Positions 36,249 through 46,241 of a DNA stretch of 64,000 nucleotides are shown here, in pieces. Numbering within the stretch: the first letter of the stretch is position 1; the number at the start of each line of letters is the position of its first letter. Under the pieces are notes generated by a model that saw only the letters and a program-made list of their open reading frames with translations, did no database searches and was not told where the DNA came from. A program made the translations under genes and the position numbers. The stretch is from the NCBI GenBank assembly GCA_963772555.1, contig CAVYXQ010000015.1:124001-188000 (forward strand). Direction: 5' to 3'. The stretch comes from Roseiarcus sp963772555 (lineage in GTDB: Bacteria; Pseudomonadota; Alphaproteobacteria; Rhizobiales; Beijerinckiaceae).

Positions 36249-36499
36249 GATATTCCTCCCTCGACGCCTCTTTAGGCGCGCGACGCGCTGCTCTAACGGC
36301 GAGGAAGCAATCGAGGCGGCAAAAGCCGTCAATGTCAAGCCGGCGCCGAAGAACTTCGCGATCGCCTGCCCAAACGGCTGATTTGCCGCGGCGCAAAGGA
36401 TCGCCGATAGGATGAAAGGCAGGCTGGCGTAGGCGGCGGCGCGGCGAGCGCCGTCCGCGTCCCACCCGGCGGCCGCGGTTTCGCTCAACGGGGTTCGTC

Positions 36500-37360
36500 A
36501 TGGCCCGCTTCTCGCAAACGCCGCCTCCAGCCGACGCCGCCGCGCGGCGAGCCGCCGCTCCTGTGCTCGTCTATGCCGCCGACCGGCTGCCGCCGTTCGA
36601 CGCCGCCTTGCTCGAGGCAGCCCGCGTCGGCATGAGGAAGATCGGCGAGACGATCGTCCCGCCGCGCCAGGGACGCGCGTTCGACGTCCCGGCCGGCTCC
36701 TTCTTCCGCATTGTCAGCATCGAGGGACCGCAGGTCGGCGATCTCAACCTGTGGAGCGCCGGGAACCTTTCCGAGCGCTTCTTCAGCGGCAAGACCCGCG
36801 CCTTGCACGGCACGCACGTGTGCGTCGGCGACCGCCTGTGGAGCGCGCTGCCCTACATGCGGCCGATGGCGACCATCACGCACGACACGCTGGACTGGTA
36901 CGGGTTCGATGCCGACGGCGCCGGCGTGCACGACGTCATCGGCACGCGCTGCGACCCTTACACCAACCGCCTGCTCAGCGGCGTCGACTATCATCATTGC
37001 TGCCACTCGAACCTGACGCGCGCGCTCGCCGAGCGGATGAAGCTGCCGCTCGGTCAGGCCGAGCCGCTCATCCACGACGTGCTGAACGTCTTCATGTGCA
37101 CCGGGTTCACCCACGATGCGCACCGTTATTTCATGAAGGCGAGCCCGGTGCGGCCGGGAGATTTCATCGAGTTTTTCGCCGAGATCGATCTCATCGGCGC
37201 GTTGTCGGCCTGTCCCGGCGGCGATTGCGGCTCCGGACATTCCAGCGACGCGGCGCGCTGCCATCCGCTCAAGATCGAAATCTTTCGCCCGGAAGCGGGG
37301 GCGCTGCGCGGCTGGCGTCCGCCGCCGGTCAGCGCTTACGCCGAGGCGCCCGCTCCGTGA
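36500..37360 (+). CDS. DUF1989 (urea-carboxylase-associated / carboxyguanidine deiminase-like) protein
   Basis: 286 residues with a central DUF1989 domain. Cysteine and histidine clusters (GVDYHHCCHSNLTRAL; CPGGDCGSGH with a final CHPLKIEI) look like a metal or catalytic centre. Two DUF1989 proteins form carboxyguanidine deiminase in guanidine breakdown, while others are linked to amino-acid or purine nitrogen use. This protein is alone, without urea carboxylase or a second DUF1989 gene. It diverges from a binding-protein ABC importer, which suggests that the transporter may bring in its substrate. No guanidine riboswitch is apparent in the 251-base gap. Confidence 0.8.
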   Translation: MARFSQTPPPADAAARRAAAPVLVYAADRLPPFDAALLEAARVGMRKIGETIVPPRQGRAFDVPAGSFFRIVSIEGPQVGDLNLWSAGNLSERFFSGKTRALHGTHVCVGDRLWSALPYMRPMATITHDTLDWYGFDADGAGVHDVIGTRCDPYTNRLLSGVDYHHCCHSNLTRALAERMKLPLGQAEPLIHDVLNVFMCTGFTHDAHRYFMKASPVRPGDFIEFFAEIDLIGALSACPGGDCGSGHSSDAARCHPLKIEIFRPEAGALRGWRPPPVSAYAEAPAP

Positions 37361-37396
37361 TGACCTGCCTGCCGATCTTTCGCCAAAAGGATGATC

Positions 37397-37663
37397 TCAG
37401 GCGAAGCGTCTGCGGGCGCGGGCGCGCGCCTTGACCGCCTCGGCCTCCCGGTCGCGCGGCGGGGCGGCGCTGTGCAGCGAAAAGATGAGCCTCTGCGCCG
37501 CTTCCGCCACCTCGTCGACGGCGCGACCGAAGGCTTCGGCATTGGTCTGCGAGGGCTTGGAAAAGCCGCTCACCTTGCGGACGAACTGAAGCGCAGAGGC
37601 GCGGATTTCGTCCTCGCGCGCCGGCGGCTCGAAATTGAACAGCGGACGGATGTTGCGGCACAT
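37397..37663 (-). CDS. DUF2277 family protein
   Basis: 88 residues, beginning MCRNIRPLFNFEPPAREDEI, the conserved start of the DUF2277 family, then ASALQFVRKVSGFSKPSQ. Helical and basic at the C-terminus. The family often has a short Cys-Arg-Asn start as here. No defined function. The ATG at 37663 is fixed by that conserved start. Confidence 0.85.
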   Translation of the reverse strand: MCRNIRPLFNFEPPAREDEIRASALQFVRKVSGFSKPSQTNAEAFGRAVDEVAEAAQRLIFSLHSAAPPRDREAEAVKARARARRRFA

Positions 37664-37695
37664 GGATGAACTCCCTCGGGCGCCAGCGGCAAAAG

Positions 37696-38421
37696 TCACT
37701 GCGTCAGCTCGAACTGCGCGGTGATGGCGACAGTGAGCTTGTCCTGGCCGACCTCGATCGGCGTGGGGGCGGACGCGCTCTGCATATAGGCCTGCCGGGC
37801 GAACTGGACGGGCTCGGCGCCGCCCTGTTCGGTCAACGTCATCAAACGTCCGACCCTCGCCCCGCCGGCGTTGGCGTAGATCTCCGCCTTGCGTCTTGCA
37901 TCGGCCACCGCGAGAGGGCGAACCTTGTCGAGCAAGGCTTTGGGATTGTTTTCGCCGTAGGCAATTCCGTACATCGCATTGGCGCCGGCCTGCACCGCCT
38001 TGTCGAGCAGCCCGCCGAGGCGGGAGAGATCGCGCGCCGTGACCGTCACCATGTCGCTGACGATATATCCGGTAATCTCGCGCGCCTCGGGCGCGTTCGG
38101 CCGCGGGTTCGAAAATTGCGGAGAAATGGACAGGCTCGACGTCCGAATGTCCGCCGCGGCCACCCCCTCGGCCTTGATCGCCGAGATCAGCGCGCTGACG
38201 GACTTGGCGTTGGCCGCCATCGCCTCGCTCGCATCTTTCGCCGTGCTCGTCACGCCGAGCGTCACATTGGCGAAATCCGGCGCCACACTGATGCTGGCTT
38301 CGCCGCCGACCTCGACAAAGCGCTCGTTGCTGACTTCGAGAATCCGCGGTTGGGCGAGGGCGGAAGACGAGGCGGTCGCCACGGCCGCCAGCGCGACAAC
38401 CAGAACGCTGCGATAATTCAT
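37696..38421 (-). CDS. SIMPL-domain (DUF541) secreted protein
   Basis: 241 residues. Signal peptide YRSVLVVALAAVATASSSALA, then the SIMPL beta-alpha repeats (VEVGGEASISVAPDFANVTL; TKAS-like TSTAKDASEAMAANAKSVS; DIRTSSLSISPQFSNPRP; VSDMVTVTARDLSRLGGLLD). Family members are periplasmic and include BP26 of Brucella and oxidative-stress proteins; the biochemical role is unsettled. The ATG overlaps the stop of the upstream hydrolase gene (ATGA). Confidence 0.9.
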   Translation of the reverse strand: MNYRSVLVVALAAVATASSSALAQPRILEVSNERFVEVGGEASISVAPDFANVTLGVTSTAKDASEAMAANAKSVSALISAIKAEGVAAADIRTSSLSISPQFSNPRPNAPEAREITGYIVSDMVTVTARDLSRLGGLLDKAVQAGANAMYGIAYGENNPKALLDKVRPLAVADARRKAEIYANAGGARVGRLMTLTEQGGAEPVQFARQAYMQSASAPTPIEVGQDKLTVAITAQFELTQ

Positions 38422-38996
38422 GACCCGCCTCCTTGCCCGAACTCCGGCGAAGCCTCGTTTACGCCGCTCCCCGCGCCTTCGGCTCCGGGCGCTTGCGCCG
38501 GCGCGCGATAGCGGAAGTCGCAACAGCTCGCGCCGGCCATGATGGTCTGCGTTCGTGTCAGCTTGATGCGCAAGTCATACCCCTCGCAGAACGCCCCGTC
38601 CCGATCGCAGGACAGGATGTCGCCGATCGCGCCGAGGCCCATCGCCCGATAGGTTTCCGCGTAGCGGCATCGGGTGACGTTGAAATCGAAAACTCCGGGC
38701 GAGTCGGCGACGATTTCGATCGTCAGCGCATCGTCCCTGGTCCAGAGATGCTGGATCGCCTTGAAGGTTTCGAGATCGGCGCCGCCGGGCGCGCGCTCCG
38801 CCATTTCGGCGCCCGCGGCGATCGCCGCGCGGCGGATGGCGGCGCGCAGGATCTCACGCGCCCTGGCTTCGCCGACCGCCTTGCGCATCTCGTCGTAGAT
38901 CGGCGCAATCACCGCCGCCTCGATCCCGCGGCGGGCGAGGATGCCGAGATCGTCGGCTCTGAACGGATGGTCCACAACGTCGCTCGGTTCGGGCAT
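38418..38996 (-). CDS. L-2-amino-thiazoline-4-carboxylate hydrolase-like protein
   Basis: 192 residues. The family is recognised by the FNVTRCRYAETYRAMGLGAIG segment and CDRDGAFCEGYDLRIKLTRTQT with a C-terminal ASCCDFRYR, positions with several conserved cysteines. Characterised relatives open the thiazoline ring in L-cysteine formation; most genomic members have unknown substrates. The ATG at 38996 gives MPEPSDVVDHPF. It is translationally coupled to the SIMPL gene. Confidence 0.82.
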   Translation of the reverse strand: MPEPSDVVDHPFRADDLGILARRGIEAAVIAPIYDEMRKAVGEARAREILRAAIRRAAIAAGAEMAERAPGGADLETFKAIQHLWTRDDALTIEIVADSPGVFDFNVTRCRYAETYRAMGLGAIGDILSCDRDGAFCEGYDLRIKLTRTQTIMAGASCCDFRYRAPAQAPGAEGAGSGVNEASPEFGQGGGS

Positions 38997-39177
38997 GGCG
39001 GCATTTCGATCTAAGCTGCAACAAATTTCAAGGTGGCGAGGGGACGCGGCCTGTCCGGGGCAGGCGACGCCCTCGCGGCGCGCGGACCTGCGTCGAGGCC
39101 CGCCAATGCGCCAACAAGGCGCCGACGACAAGCTTGCTCATGAGTACTCCTGTTGCTTTCGACCCTGAACACCTCTC

Positions 39178-41796
39178 CTAATCCAGCTGATAGCGCCTGA
39201 AGAACCAGCGCTTCACCAAAAAGACGAGGGCAAGATAGGCGACGGTCACGAGCGCCAGGGCGCCGAGGAACGCGGCGGGCAGCGGAACGAACCCAAGCCA
39301 CGGCGCCAGCGGCGAATAGGGAAGCGCGATCGCCAGGGCGCAGGCCAAGAGGGTGCTCGCCGCGAGTGCGGGATGCGGCGGATCCCGCAGGGGGTGGGAC
39401 GTGCGGATGATGAAGATCACCAGGGTTTGGGTTGCGAGCGACTCGACGAACCAGCCGGTCTGGAACAGCTTCTCGCCCGCATGGAAGACCCACAGCAGCA
39501 GGCCGAAGGTGGCGAAGTCGAAGATCGAGCTCAACGGCCCGAAGACGAGCATGAACTTACGGACGATGTCGAGATCCTAGCGGCGCGGCGTCGCCGCCAT
39601 GGAGTCGCTCACGTTGTCCAGCGGGATCATCGTCTCCGACAGATCGTACAGCAGGTTGTTCAGAAGAATTTGGGTCGGCAACATCGGCAGGAAGGGCAGG
39701 AACAGAACGCCTCCCGCCATCGAGAACATGTTGCCGAAATTCGAGCTCGTTCCCATCATCATATATTTGACGATGTTGACGAAGGTTTTTCGGCCTTCGC
39801 GCACGGCGTCGGCGAGCACGCCGAGATCCTTGCGCAGAAGGATCATGGCGGCCGCTTCCTTGGCGACGTCGACGGCGGTGTCGACCGAGAAGCCGATGTC
39901 GGCTGCGTGCAGCGATGGCGCATCGTTGATGCCGTCGCCGAGATAGCCGACCACATGGCCCTTGCGTCGCAGCGCCACGATGACGCGGGACTTCTGCGGC
40001 GGCGTGACGCGGCAGAACAGCGTCGTCTCGTCGACCCGGGCGAGCAGGGCCTCGTCGGTAAGGGCCTCGATCTCCGGCCCTATCAAGGCGCCGGCGATGG
40101 CGAGACCGAGCTCGCGGCAGACATGCCGGGTGACCTGTTCGTTGTCGCCGGTCACGACTTTAAGGGCGATGCCGAGGTTGGCGAGGGCGGTCAGCGCCTC
40201 GCGCGCCCCGGCCTTCGGCGGATCGAGAAAGGCCAGGAATCCGGCAAAGGTCAGGTCCTTCTCGTCGGCGATATTCGCCTTTTCGCGGTCCGCTTCGACC
40301 TCGCGCCATGCGACCCCGAGGGCCCGATAGCCCTCGGCGCCAAGGCCGGTGAAAGTCGCAGCGGCGGTTGTGCGCGCCGCGGCGTCGAGCGGACGCGGCG
40401 GCGCTCCCTGTTGCTCATAACAGGCCGAGTGGCCGAGGATGTCTTCCGGCGCGCCCTTCACGACGAGGAGTCGGCGCCCTCCGCCTTCGACGAGAATGGA
40501 AACCCGGCGCCGCTGGAAGTCGAACGGCACTTCGTCGATCTTCCGCCAAGCCGCGAGGTCGAGCTTGCCGACCGCGAGAATCGCTTCGTCCAGGGGGCTC
40601 TTGAGCCCGGTCTCGAACGCCGCGTTGAGCTGAGCCATCTGCAGAATCGCGGCGCTCTCCTGCCCGCTGAGGTCCACTTCCCGGACCAGCTTGATCCGGG
40701 CTTCGGTCAGCGTTCCGGTCTTGTCGCTGCAAAGCACATTCATCGCGCCGAGATCATCGATGGCGGACTGACGCTTGACGATCACCTGCTTCCGCGACAG
40801 GCGGATCGCGCCATGGGCGAGCGTGACCGATACGATCATCGGCAGGAGTTCAGGCGTCAGGCCGACGGCGAGCGCCACCGCGAACAGGAAGGATTCGAGT
40901 AGCGGTCTGTGGAACAGGATGTTGACGAGCAGCACGAACAGGACAAGAAAGATCGTGGCCTGCACGATCATCATCCCGAACTTTTGGATGCCGATCGCAA
41001 AGGCGGTTGGCGGCGGCGGCTTCTGGAGCGCTTTGGCGATCGAGCCGAGCTGGGCCTGGCGCCCGGTCGCGAGGACGAGCGCCCTGGCGGTTCCGCTCAC
41101 CACCGAGCTGCCCATGAACACAAGATTGGCCGGGAAAGCGGTGTCCCGCGCGGCCGCGCCGGTCGCCGGCGCCACGTTCTTTTCGGCCGGATACGCCTCG
41201 CCGGTGAGCAGCGCTTCGTCAACGTAGAGGTCGCGGGCTTCGATCAGTCGAGCGTCCGCGGGGACGAGATCGCCGGCGGCAAGAAGAACGACGTCGCCGG
41301 GCACGATCTGCGCCGCGGGAATGTCCACCGGCGTTCCATCGCGCAGCGCCTTGGCGGAAAGCGAGACCTGCTCGCGCAGTCGCTCGGCGGCGTTCTGGGC
41401 CTGACGTTCCTGCGTCACGTCGAGGATCACCGACATCAGCACGATGCTCGCGATGATGACGAAGCTAGCGACGTCGCCGGTGAACGCCGAGACCGCCGCC
41501 GCGAACAGCAGAATCAAGACAAGCGGATTGCTGAACCGCGCGGCAAAGTCGGCGAGCAGACTATTCTTCTTGGCCGCGTCGACCTGGTTCGGTCCGACCG
41601 TCTCGAGGATGGCCGCGGCGTCCGACGCGCTGAGGCCCGCGTCGGTCGAATGCAGCCGCTGAAAGAGATCGGCGATCGGAACGAGGGCGAGGTCCGATGT
41701 TCCGGGCCTCGCCTGGTTAGCCGCACCCATGGTCGAGCGCTTCTCAGGGGACTCCAGGGCCGCTGGCTCCGGCGTGAGCGATGGCGGTTGGCTCAT
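39178..41796 (-). CDS. mgtA: Magnesium-translocating P-type ATPase, interrupted by in-frame TAG
   Basis: Type IIIB P-ATPase. From ATG 41796 the N-terminal cation domain, the LTGEAYPAEK actuator loop, the phosphorylation motif SDKTGTLTEAR and the hinge GDGINDAPSLHAADIG are all normal. The frame stops at a TAG (39577-39579) after MAATPRR, where relatives usually have Trp. It remains open and continues, in frame and conserved, as DLDIVRKFMLVFGPLSSIFD with four further helices to 39178. Thus one G-to-A change (TGG to TAG) would split an 872-codon gene. The protein made would lack the last four helices. Real nonsense allele or base-calling error; both are possible. Confidence 0.88.
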
Positions 41797-41962
41797 GTCT
41801 TTTTCCAGACGAAGAGGCGGGAGTCAAAATATCGCTAAAACTGGATTGAGCGCGGCAATTGCGTTGTGTGCCCTTCGCCGGCCCGACGACGACGCCTCAT
41901 CGAGCCAACCGCCGTCGGTTTACCCCAGGCCCGCCACGGGGGGGCGCCGGAACGCTTCCAGC

Positions 41963-43051
41963 TCACGGCGCCCGAATGATATCTTCCGGCAGGACTGGGG
42001 AAACGTCTGCTTTGGCGAGACAAAATGCCGGTTTTCCGTCGTTGGAGATCAACACTGCGATCCATCGGGTCGTCTCGAACTGCGCGAAAACAATCATCAG
42101 CGTGAGCGTGAGCGGGTAGGCCAGGATGGCGCCCGGGATGCCCCAAAGCAGGCTCCATAGACTGAAGGCGAGAATTCCAACAGCGGGATCGATGTTCTGA
42201 GTGGCGGCCTGCATCTTGGGCAGGACGAAGTTGCCAACGACAAGGTTGATAGTCTGTAGCGCCAAAAATATCGTCACGGCTTGCCAAATCGTCTGGAATT
42301 GCCCGAGGGCAAAGAGGGCCGGCGCGACGCTGCCTGCCAAGCCTCCCAGCACTGGGATGTACGAGATCAAGAAAATCAAAATTACCCAGAACAAAGCATT
42401 TTGCAGCCCGATCGCCGCCATGACGATGCCGGCGCCTGTCGCGATCAGCGCGCCGCTCAACGTCTGCGCCAAGACACAGTCTCGAACGCCGCGGTCGACC
42501 TGCCTCAGAACGGCGTTGTATCTCTCTTCCTTGCTCGAGGACGCCGCCACGACTGAGATTTTCGATTGGATGCGTGGTTGGGAGGCGAGAAGAAAGGCCA
42601 GAAACAGAATCACCAAGCCAACGCCGGACATCGCGCCGGTCACGCTCGCCAACACCTTCTGCGCGATGGAAGAAAAGTCCGTGTTGCCAAGCAGAACTTT
42701 CAGACTGGGCGCTTCCGCGAGACCAACGGTCGAGGCGGCATCTCGCAGCAATTGTTGCAGGCGCAAGGCCATTGTCTGCATTTCTGGCAAGAGCTGCGCG
42801 AGGCCGTGGCGCACCACGTCGAAGCTGGCGACAATCAGCGCGCCGAGGACGATACCGATCAAGACCACGACGATCCAACGCGGCGCTCCGGGCGCCAGCC
42901 TGACGATGGCGTCGGCGATCGCGTGAATCACGACGACGATCACAGCGGCCAGGAAGAAAGGCGCGAGAACGTCGCGAAAGAAATACAGGAGCGCGACTGT
43001 CGCGGCGGATGCGGTGACGATCTGCGCAGGGGTTGAGCGGAAAGCCGTCAT
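41963..43051 (-). CDS. AI-2E family transporter (TqsA/PerM-like permease)
   Basis: 362 residues from ATG 43051 (MTAFRSTPAQIV). About eight membrane helices in two groups (TVALLYFFRDVLAPFFLAAV; AIGLQNALFWVILIFLISY; ISYIPVLGGLAGSVAPALFA; SLLWGIPGAILAYPLTLTLM). The family includes the AI-2 exporter TqsA and PerM-type sodium or drug transporters, so the substrate is open. An earlier in-frame ATG (43108) adds 19 residues. Confidence 0.87.
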   Translation of the reverse strand: MTAFRSTPAQIVTASAATVALLYFFRDVLAPFFLAAVIVVVIHAIADAIVRLAPGAPRWIVVVLIGIVLGALIVASFDVVRHGLAQLLPEMQTMALRLQQLLRDAASTVGLAEAPSLKVLLGNTDFSSIAQKVLASVTGAMSGVGLVILFLAFLLASQPRIQSKISVVAASSSKEERYNAVLRQVDRGVRDCVLAQTLSGALIATGAGIVMAAIGLQNALFWVILIFLISYIPVLGGLAGSVAPALFALGQFQTIWQAVTIFLALQTINLVVGNFVLPKMQAATQNIDPAVGILAFSLWSLLWGIPGAILAYPLTLTLMIVFAQFETTRWIAVLISNDGKPAFCLAKADVSPVLPEDIIRAP

Positions 43052-43231
43052 GTCATCGTCTCCGCGGGCGCCGGCGCGAGCCAGGTATGGCGCCGCTGCC
43101 GCCATCATGCAGCTGACCGCGAGCGCTACAAGTCCGAGCCGATAGGCGGCGAGGCAAGAGCGGGTTTCGATTAGGCAGACTCGCTTTCGTCACCCGCTGG
43201 CTTAACTCGCGGGGCGCCAGGTCGGCCGCCC

Positions 43232-43513
43232 TCAAGACCACTCGAACGCCAGGGGCGCCTCGCGGAAGGCGAATTGGTCGAGGTGGCTTGCCACCACCCC
43301 CTTCATCCGCTCGACGGTTTCCGTCTCCTCCGCCTCGATCGTGACCAGAAGCGCCTGCGCTTCGGCCTCCATGGTCGCGACGGCGGTGGGAAACCGGACG
43401 ACCCCTTTGCGGTCGGACAGGTCGACGTCGAATTTGTGTCCCCAGTGCTTGCACAGCTGCTGGAGGTATTTGGCGCCGCTCGCGGTCGGGACCCGGGCCT
43501 GGGCGATGGTCAT
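43232..43513 (-). CDS. DUF2218 family protein
   Basis: 93 residues: an N-terminal SGAKYLQQLCKHWGHKFDVD, central strands VVRFPTAVATMEAEAQALLV, and a C-terminal HLDQFAFREAPLAFEWS. The fold resembles that of small iron-siderophore-associated or general-stress proteins in this family. Function unknown. Confidence 0.82.
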   Translation of the reverse strand: MTIAQARVPTASGAKYLQQLCKHWGHKFDVDLSDRKGVVRFPTAVATMEAEAQALLVTIEAEETETVERMKGVVASHLDQFAFREAPLAFEWS

Positions 43514-43789
43514 GCTGGCGAAGCCTTCCTTTGTGGAACCGAAGAGAAGTCGCGAAGATATATCTTATCGCGGGTCATACAAGAGCGCCCCGCCGGGATT
43601 GTCCTATCCTGCGGGTGCTTCCAGGGGACGCCGGCTCAACCGAAGGACAGGGCCAGCGCCAGCGTCGTCACCCCTTTCGCACCCTGTCGTGCGTGCGGCA
43701 GCGGCAAATCGTCTCGCAGATTCCGCCTTCGTTGATCCGATTTGTCGCATTCGTTATGGTTAGAAAAAGCTGAAGGCGAGGAAGCGGCC

Positions 43790-44599
43790 ATGATTCTTGC
43801 AAACATCCTTGTCCACGTCGACTCGAGACCGCGAACCTCGGCGCGCCTGGCGCTCGCCGTCCGCATCGCAGAGCGCCTCGGCGCAAGGCTGACCGGCCTC
43901 TTTGCCGAGGAGGCGCACGCGTACGTGGTCGGCACGGTCGCCAGTTGGCCGAGCCCCCACTATACGGCGGCGCTCGAGTTGGCCCGCAACGCCTTTTCCG
44001 TGGCGGCCGCCCCGCTCGGCGCCCGCGCCATGTTCATGGACGTCAATCGCGGCAGCGACCACGAGATCGCGCATCGCTTCGTCGCGATCGCGCGGACCTT
44101 CGATCTTGTCGTCCTCGGCCAGACCGAGGAGCACGCGCCTCATCTGGCGAAGCTGCCGGAAACCGTGATCGTCGAAAGCGGCCGCCCCACGCTCGTCGTG
44201 CCCTATGTCGGAACCTATCGGGACGTCGGCAGCCGCCCGCTCTTCGCCTGGCACAGTTCGCGCGGCGCCGCGCGCGCGGTCTCCGACGCGATGCCGCTGC
44301 TCGCGGAGAATTGCGACGGACTGGTGGTCGAGGTCGGGCGCAGGAGCGAACAGCGCGACGAATTTGCCGAGCTTCTCATCTCCAATCTGGCGGCGCACAA
44401 GATCGGCGCGCGCTATCAGCACTTCGTCGTCGACGAAATCAGCGTGATGGACACGATGCTCAGCGCCGTCTCCGACCACGCCGCCGACTTGCTGGCGACC
44501 GGCGCGTTCGATTCCGGCGCGCAATCCCTGTTCGGCCACGGGGGCGGCACCCGACACCTTCTGGCGCATATGACGACGCCGGTTCTGTTCTCGCATTGA
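43790..44599 (+). CDS. Universal stress protein with tandem UspA domains
   Basis: 269 residues with two Usp-like halves. Half one starts MILANILVHVDSRPR and has FDLVVLGQTEEHAP; half two starts RPLFAWHSSRGAARAVSDAM and ends with DLLATGAFDSGAQSLFGHG. This G-x-G-S-like loop binds nucleotide in other members. ATG 43790 gives the family's typical start; the upstream frame from 43742 has no similarity. Confidence 0.87.
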   Translation: MILANILVHVDSRPRTSARLALAVRIAERLGARLTGLFAEEAHAYVVGTVASWPSPHYTAALELARNAFSVAAAPLGARAMFMDVNRGSDHEIAHRFVAIARTFDLVVLGQTEEHAPHLAKLPETVIVESGRPTLVVPYVGTYRDVGSRPLFAWHSSRGAARAVSDAMPLLAENCDGLVVEVGRRSEQRDEFAELLISNLAAHKIGARYQHFVVDEISVMDTMLSAVSDHAADLLATGAFDSGAQSLFGHGGGTRHLLAHMTTPVLFSH

Positions 44600-44654
44600 A
44601 AGCATCGACCAGCGGGTCGCCGCCGCGGAGCCTTTATGATAGGGCTTTGCGCGC

Positions 44655-45251
44655 ATGAACGCGCCCGCCCTCTCGACCCTGACCGTTTGCGGCCTCGACG
44701 AACTCGACGGCCACAGCGCGCGAGCCGTCACTCACATTCTATCGATTCTCGACCCCGATTGGCCGGAGCCTGAGGCGTTTTTGGCCTTCGAGCCGCATGC
44801 CCGGGCGACGTTCCGGTTTCACGACGCGATCGAGCCCGCGCCGGGCGTCGTGCTGCCGCAGAAATCGGATGTCGACGCCATGCTGGCCTTCGGCCGCGAC
44901 GCCGGAGGCGATCCCAGCCACCTCCTGATCCACTGCCACGCCGGCATCTCCCGTTCGACCGCGGCGATGCTGATGATCCTGGCGCAGGCGTTTCCCGACG
45001 AGCCCGAGGACGCCATCGTCGACAGGCTCATCCGAATCCGGCCGCAGGCGTGGCCGAACTCGCGCATGGTCGGTTTCGCCGACGAGATCCTCGGTCGCAA
45101 CGGACGGCTCAGCCTGGCGATCCGCCGCATCTATGCCCGACACCTTGCCAGCCGGCCCGATCTCGCCGAGGCGATGCGCCAGGCGAACCGCGGCAGAGAG
45201 GTCGAGCTCGGCTTCGCGGAAGGAAATGACGCCAGCCGCCGGCCCGCCTGA
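44655..45251 (+). CDS. Protein tyrosine phosphatase-like protein
   Basis: 198 residues. The signature HCHAGISRSTAAML (His-Cys-x5-Arg, about 99-112) is the active loop of Cys-dependent phosphatases, with a general-acid segment DAIEPAPG earlier. It probably belongs to the low-complexity dual-specificity group. Adjacent to the stress cluster. The substrate is unknown. Confidence 0.85.
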   Translation: MNAPALSTLTVCGLDELDGHSARAVTHILSILDPDWPEPEAFLAFEPHARATFRFHDAIEPAPGVVLPQKSDVDAMLAFGRDAGGDPSHLLIHCHAGISRSTAAMLMILAQAFPDEPEDAIVDRLIRIRPQAWPNSRMVGFADEILGRNGRLSLAIRRIYARHLASRPDLAEAMRQANRGREVELGFAEGNDASRRPA

Positions 45252-45424
45252 GGGCCAGCGCATTCTGCAACCCGGCGCAACCGGAGAGGGCGCGCCCGCT
45301 CGCCTTTTCAGGCGGCGGTTCGTCAAATCGCGCAGATCGCGACGCTGGAAGGGCTGTTGTCACCAAACTGTCGTCAAGCCTGCATACCGCCGTGCGTAGC
45401 GTCAACGAGCCGTCCGGTGCACTG

Positions 45425-45793
45425 ATGGATATGAATGTTAACGAAGCCGCCGACGGGGTGACCCACGTCGTGCTCGACGGCCGCTTCGACATCGCGGGGG
45501 CGCAAGAGGTCGACCCTCGATTTGTCGCCCTGGCGAAAAGCAGCGCCTCATTGGTCGTCGACCTCGCCAAGGTTTCGTTCATCGCCTCGCTCGGCGTGCG
45601 CACGCTGATGGTGAGCGCCAAGACGCTCATTCGCCGCGGCGCCGACATGGCGGTCTGCGGCGCCACCGAAAATGTCGAGAAGGTGCTGCGCTCCACGGGC
45701 TTCGACGAGATCGTCAGTCTCTATCCCGATTTCCCGTCCGCCGCCGCCGCGTTGGCGAGCCGGCAGGAAGCGTTCGCGAGCAAGAAAGGATGA
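45425..45793 (+). CDS. STAS-domain anti-sigma factor antagonist
   Basis: 122 residues. STAS signature: THVVLDGRFDIAGAQEVDP, LVVDLAKVSFIASLGVRTLM (the phosphorylatable Ser in FIASLGVR), and GATENVEKVLRSTGFDEI. When dephosphorylated it would bind the kinase encoded by the next gene and release a partner. The ATG at 45425 is followed by a second in-frame ATG at 45431. The stop overlaps the kinase start (ATGA). Confidence 0.9.
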   Translation: MDMNVNEAADGVTHVVLDGRFDIAGAQEVDPRFVALAKSSASLVVDLAKVSFIASLGVRTLMVSAKTLIRRGADMAVCGATENVEKVLRSTGFDEIVSLYPDFPSAAAALASRQEAFASKKG

Positions 45794-46224
45794 GCGCGAC
45801 CCACTCGCCGCCCCATTCGCGCGACTTTCCCGGCACGATCGAGGCCGCCGCGGAGGCGGAGGCCTGGCTCATGAGCCAGTCCGTCGCCCTCGGCCTTGCC
45901 GCGGACACGGAATTCGCCATCAACCTCTGCGTGGAGGAATTGTTCATCAATGCCGTCACGCACGGGCGCGCCCATCGGGCGACGGTTTCCATTTGGACCG
46001 AGTCCGACGGCGTGCGGGTCGAGTTCGTCGATGACGGGGGCCCGTTCGACCCCAGCGTCGCCCCTGCCAAGCGGCTCCAGGGGCCGACCGTGGATTTCGA
46101 GATTGGCGGCTTCGGCGCCGGGCTCGTGCAGAAGTTTACGCGGCGCATGAATTATCGCCGCGACGACGGGCATAATCGCCTCCTCCTCGAATTCGCCGAT
46201 GGCGACGCCGACCCCGGTCGCTGA
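45790..46224 (+). CDS. Anti-sigma regulatory serine kinase (HATPase_c, RsbW-like)
   Basis: 144 residues. The GHKL ATPase folds are seen in INLCVEELFINAVTHGRA (N box), VEFVDDGGPFDPSVAP (G1 box) and GGFGAGLVQKFTRRMNYRR (G2). In partner-switching systems it phosphorylates the STAS protein and holds a sigma factor or other target. Confidence 0.9.
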   Translation: MSATHSPPHSRDFPGTIEAAAEAEAWLMSQSVALGLAADTEFAINLCVEELFINAVTHGRAHRATVSIWTESDGVRVEFVDDGGPFDPSVAPAKRLQGPTVDFEIGGFGAGLVQKFTRRMNYRRDDGHNRLLLEFADGDADPGR

Positions 46225-46241
46225 ATCGCAAGCATGAACGC

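Noticed and set aside
39028..39141. 37-codon frame after mgtA with a CAGGAG site
   Set aside because: Begins well (SKLVVGALL) but turns into Arg/Pro-rich sequence; no evidence of conservation.
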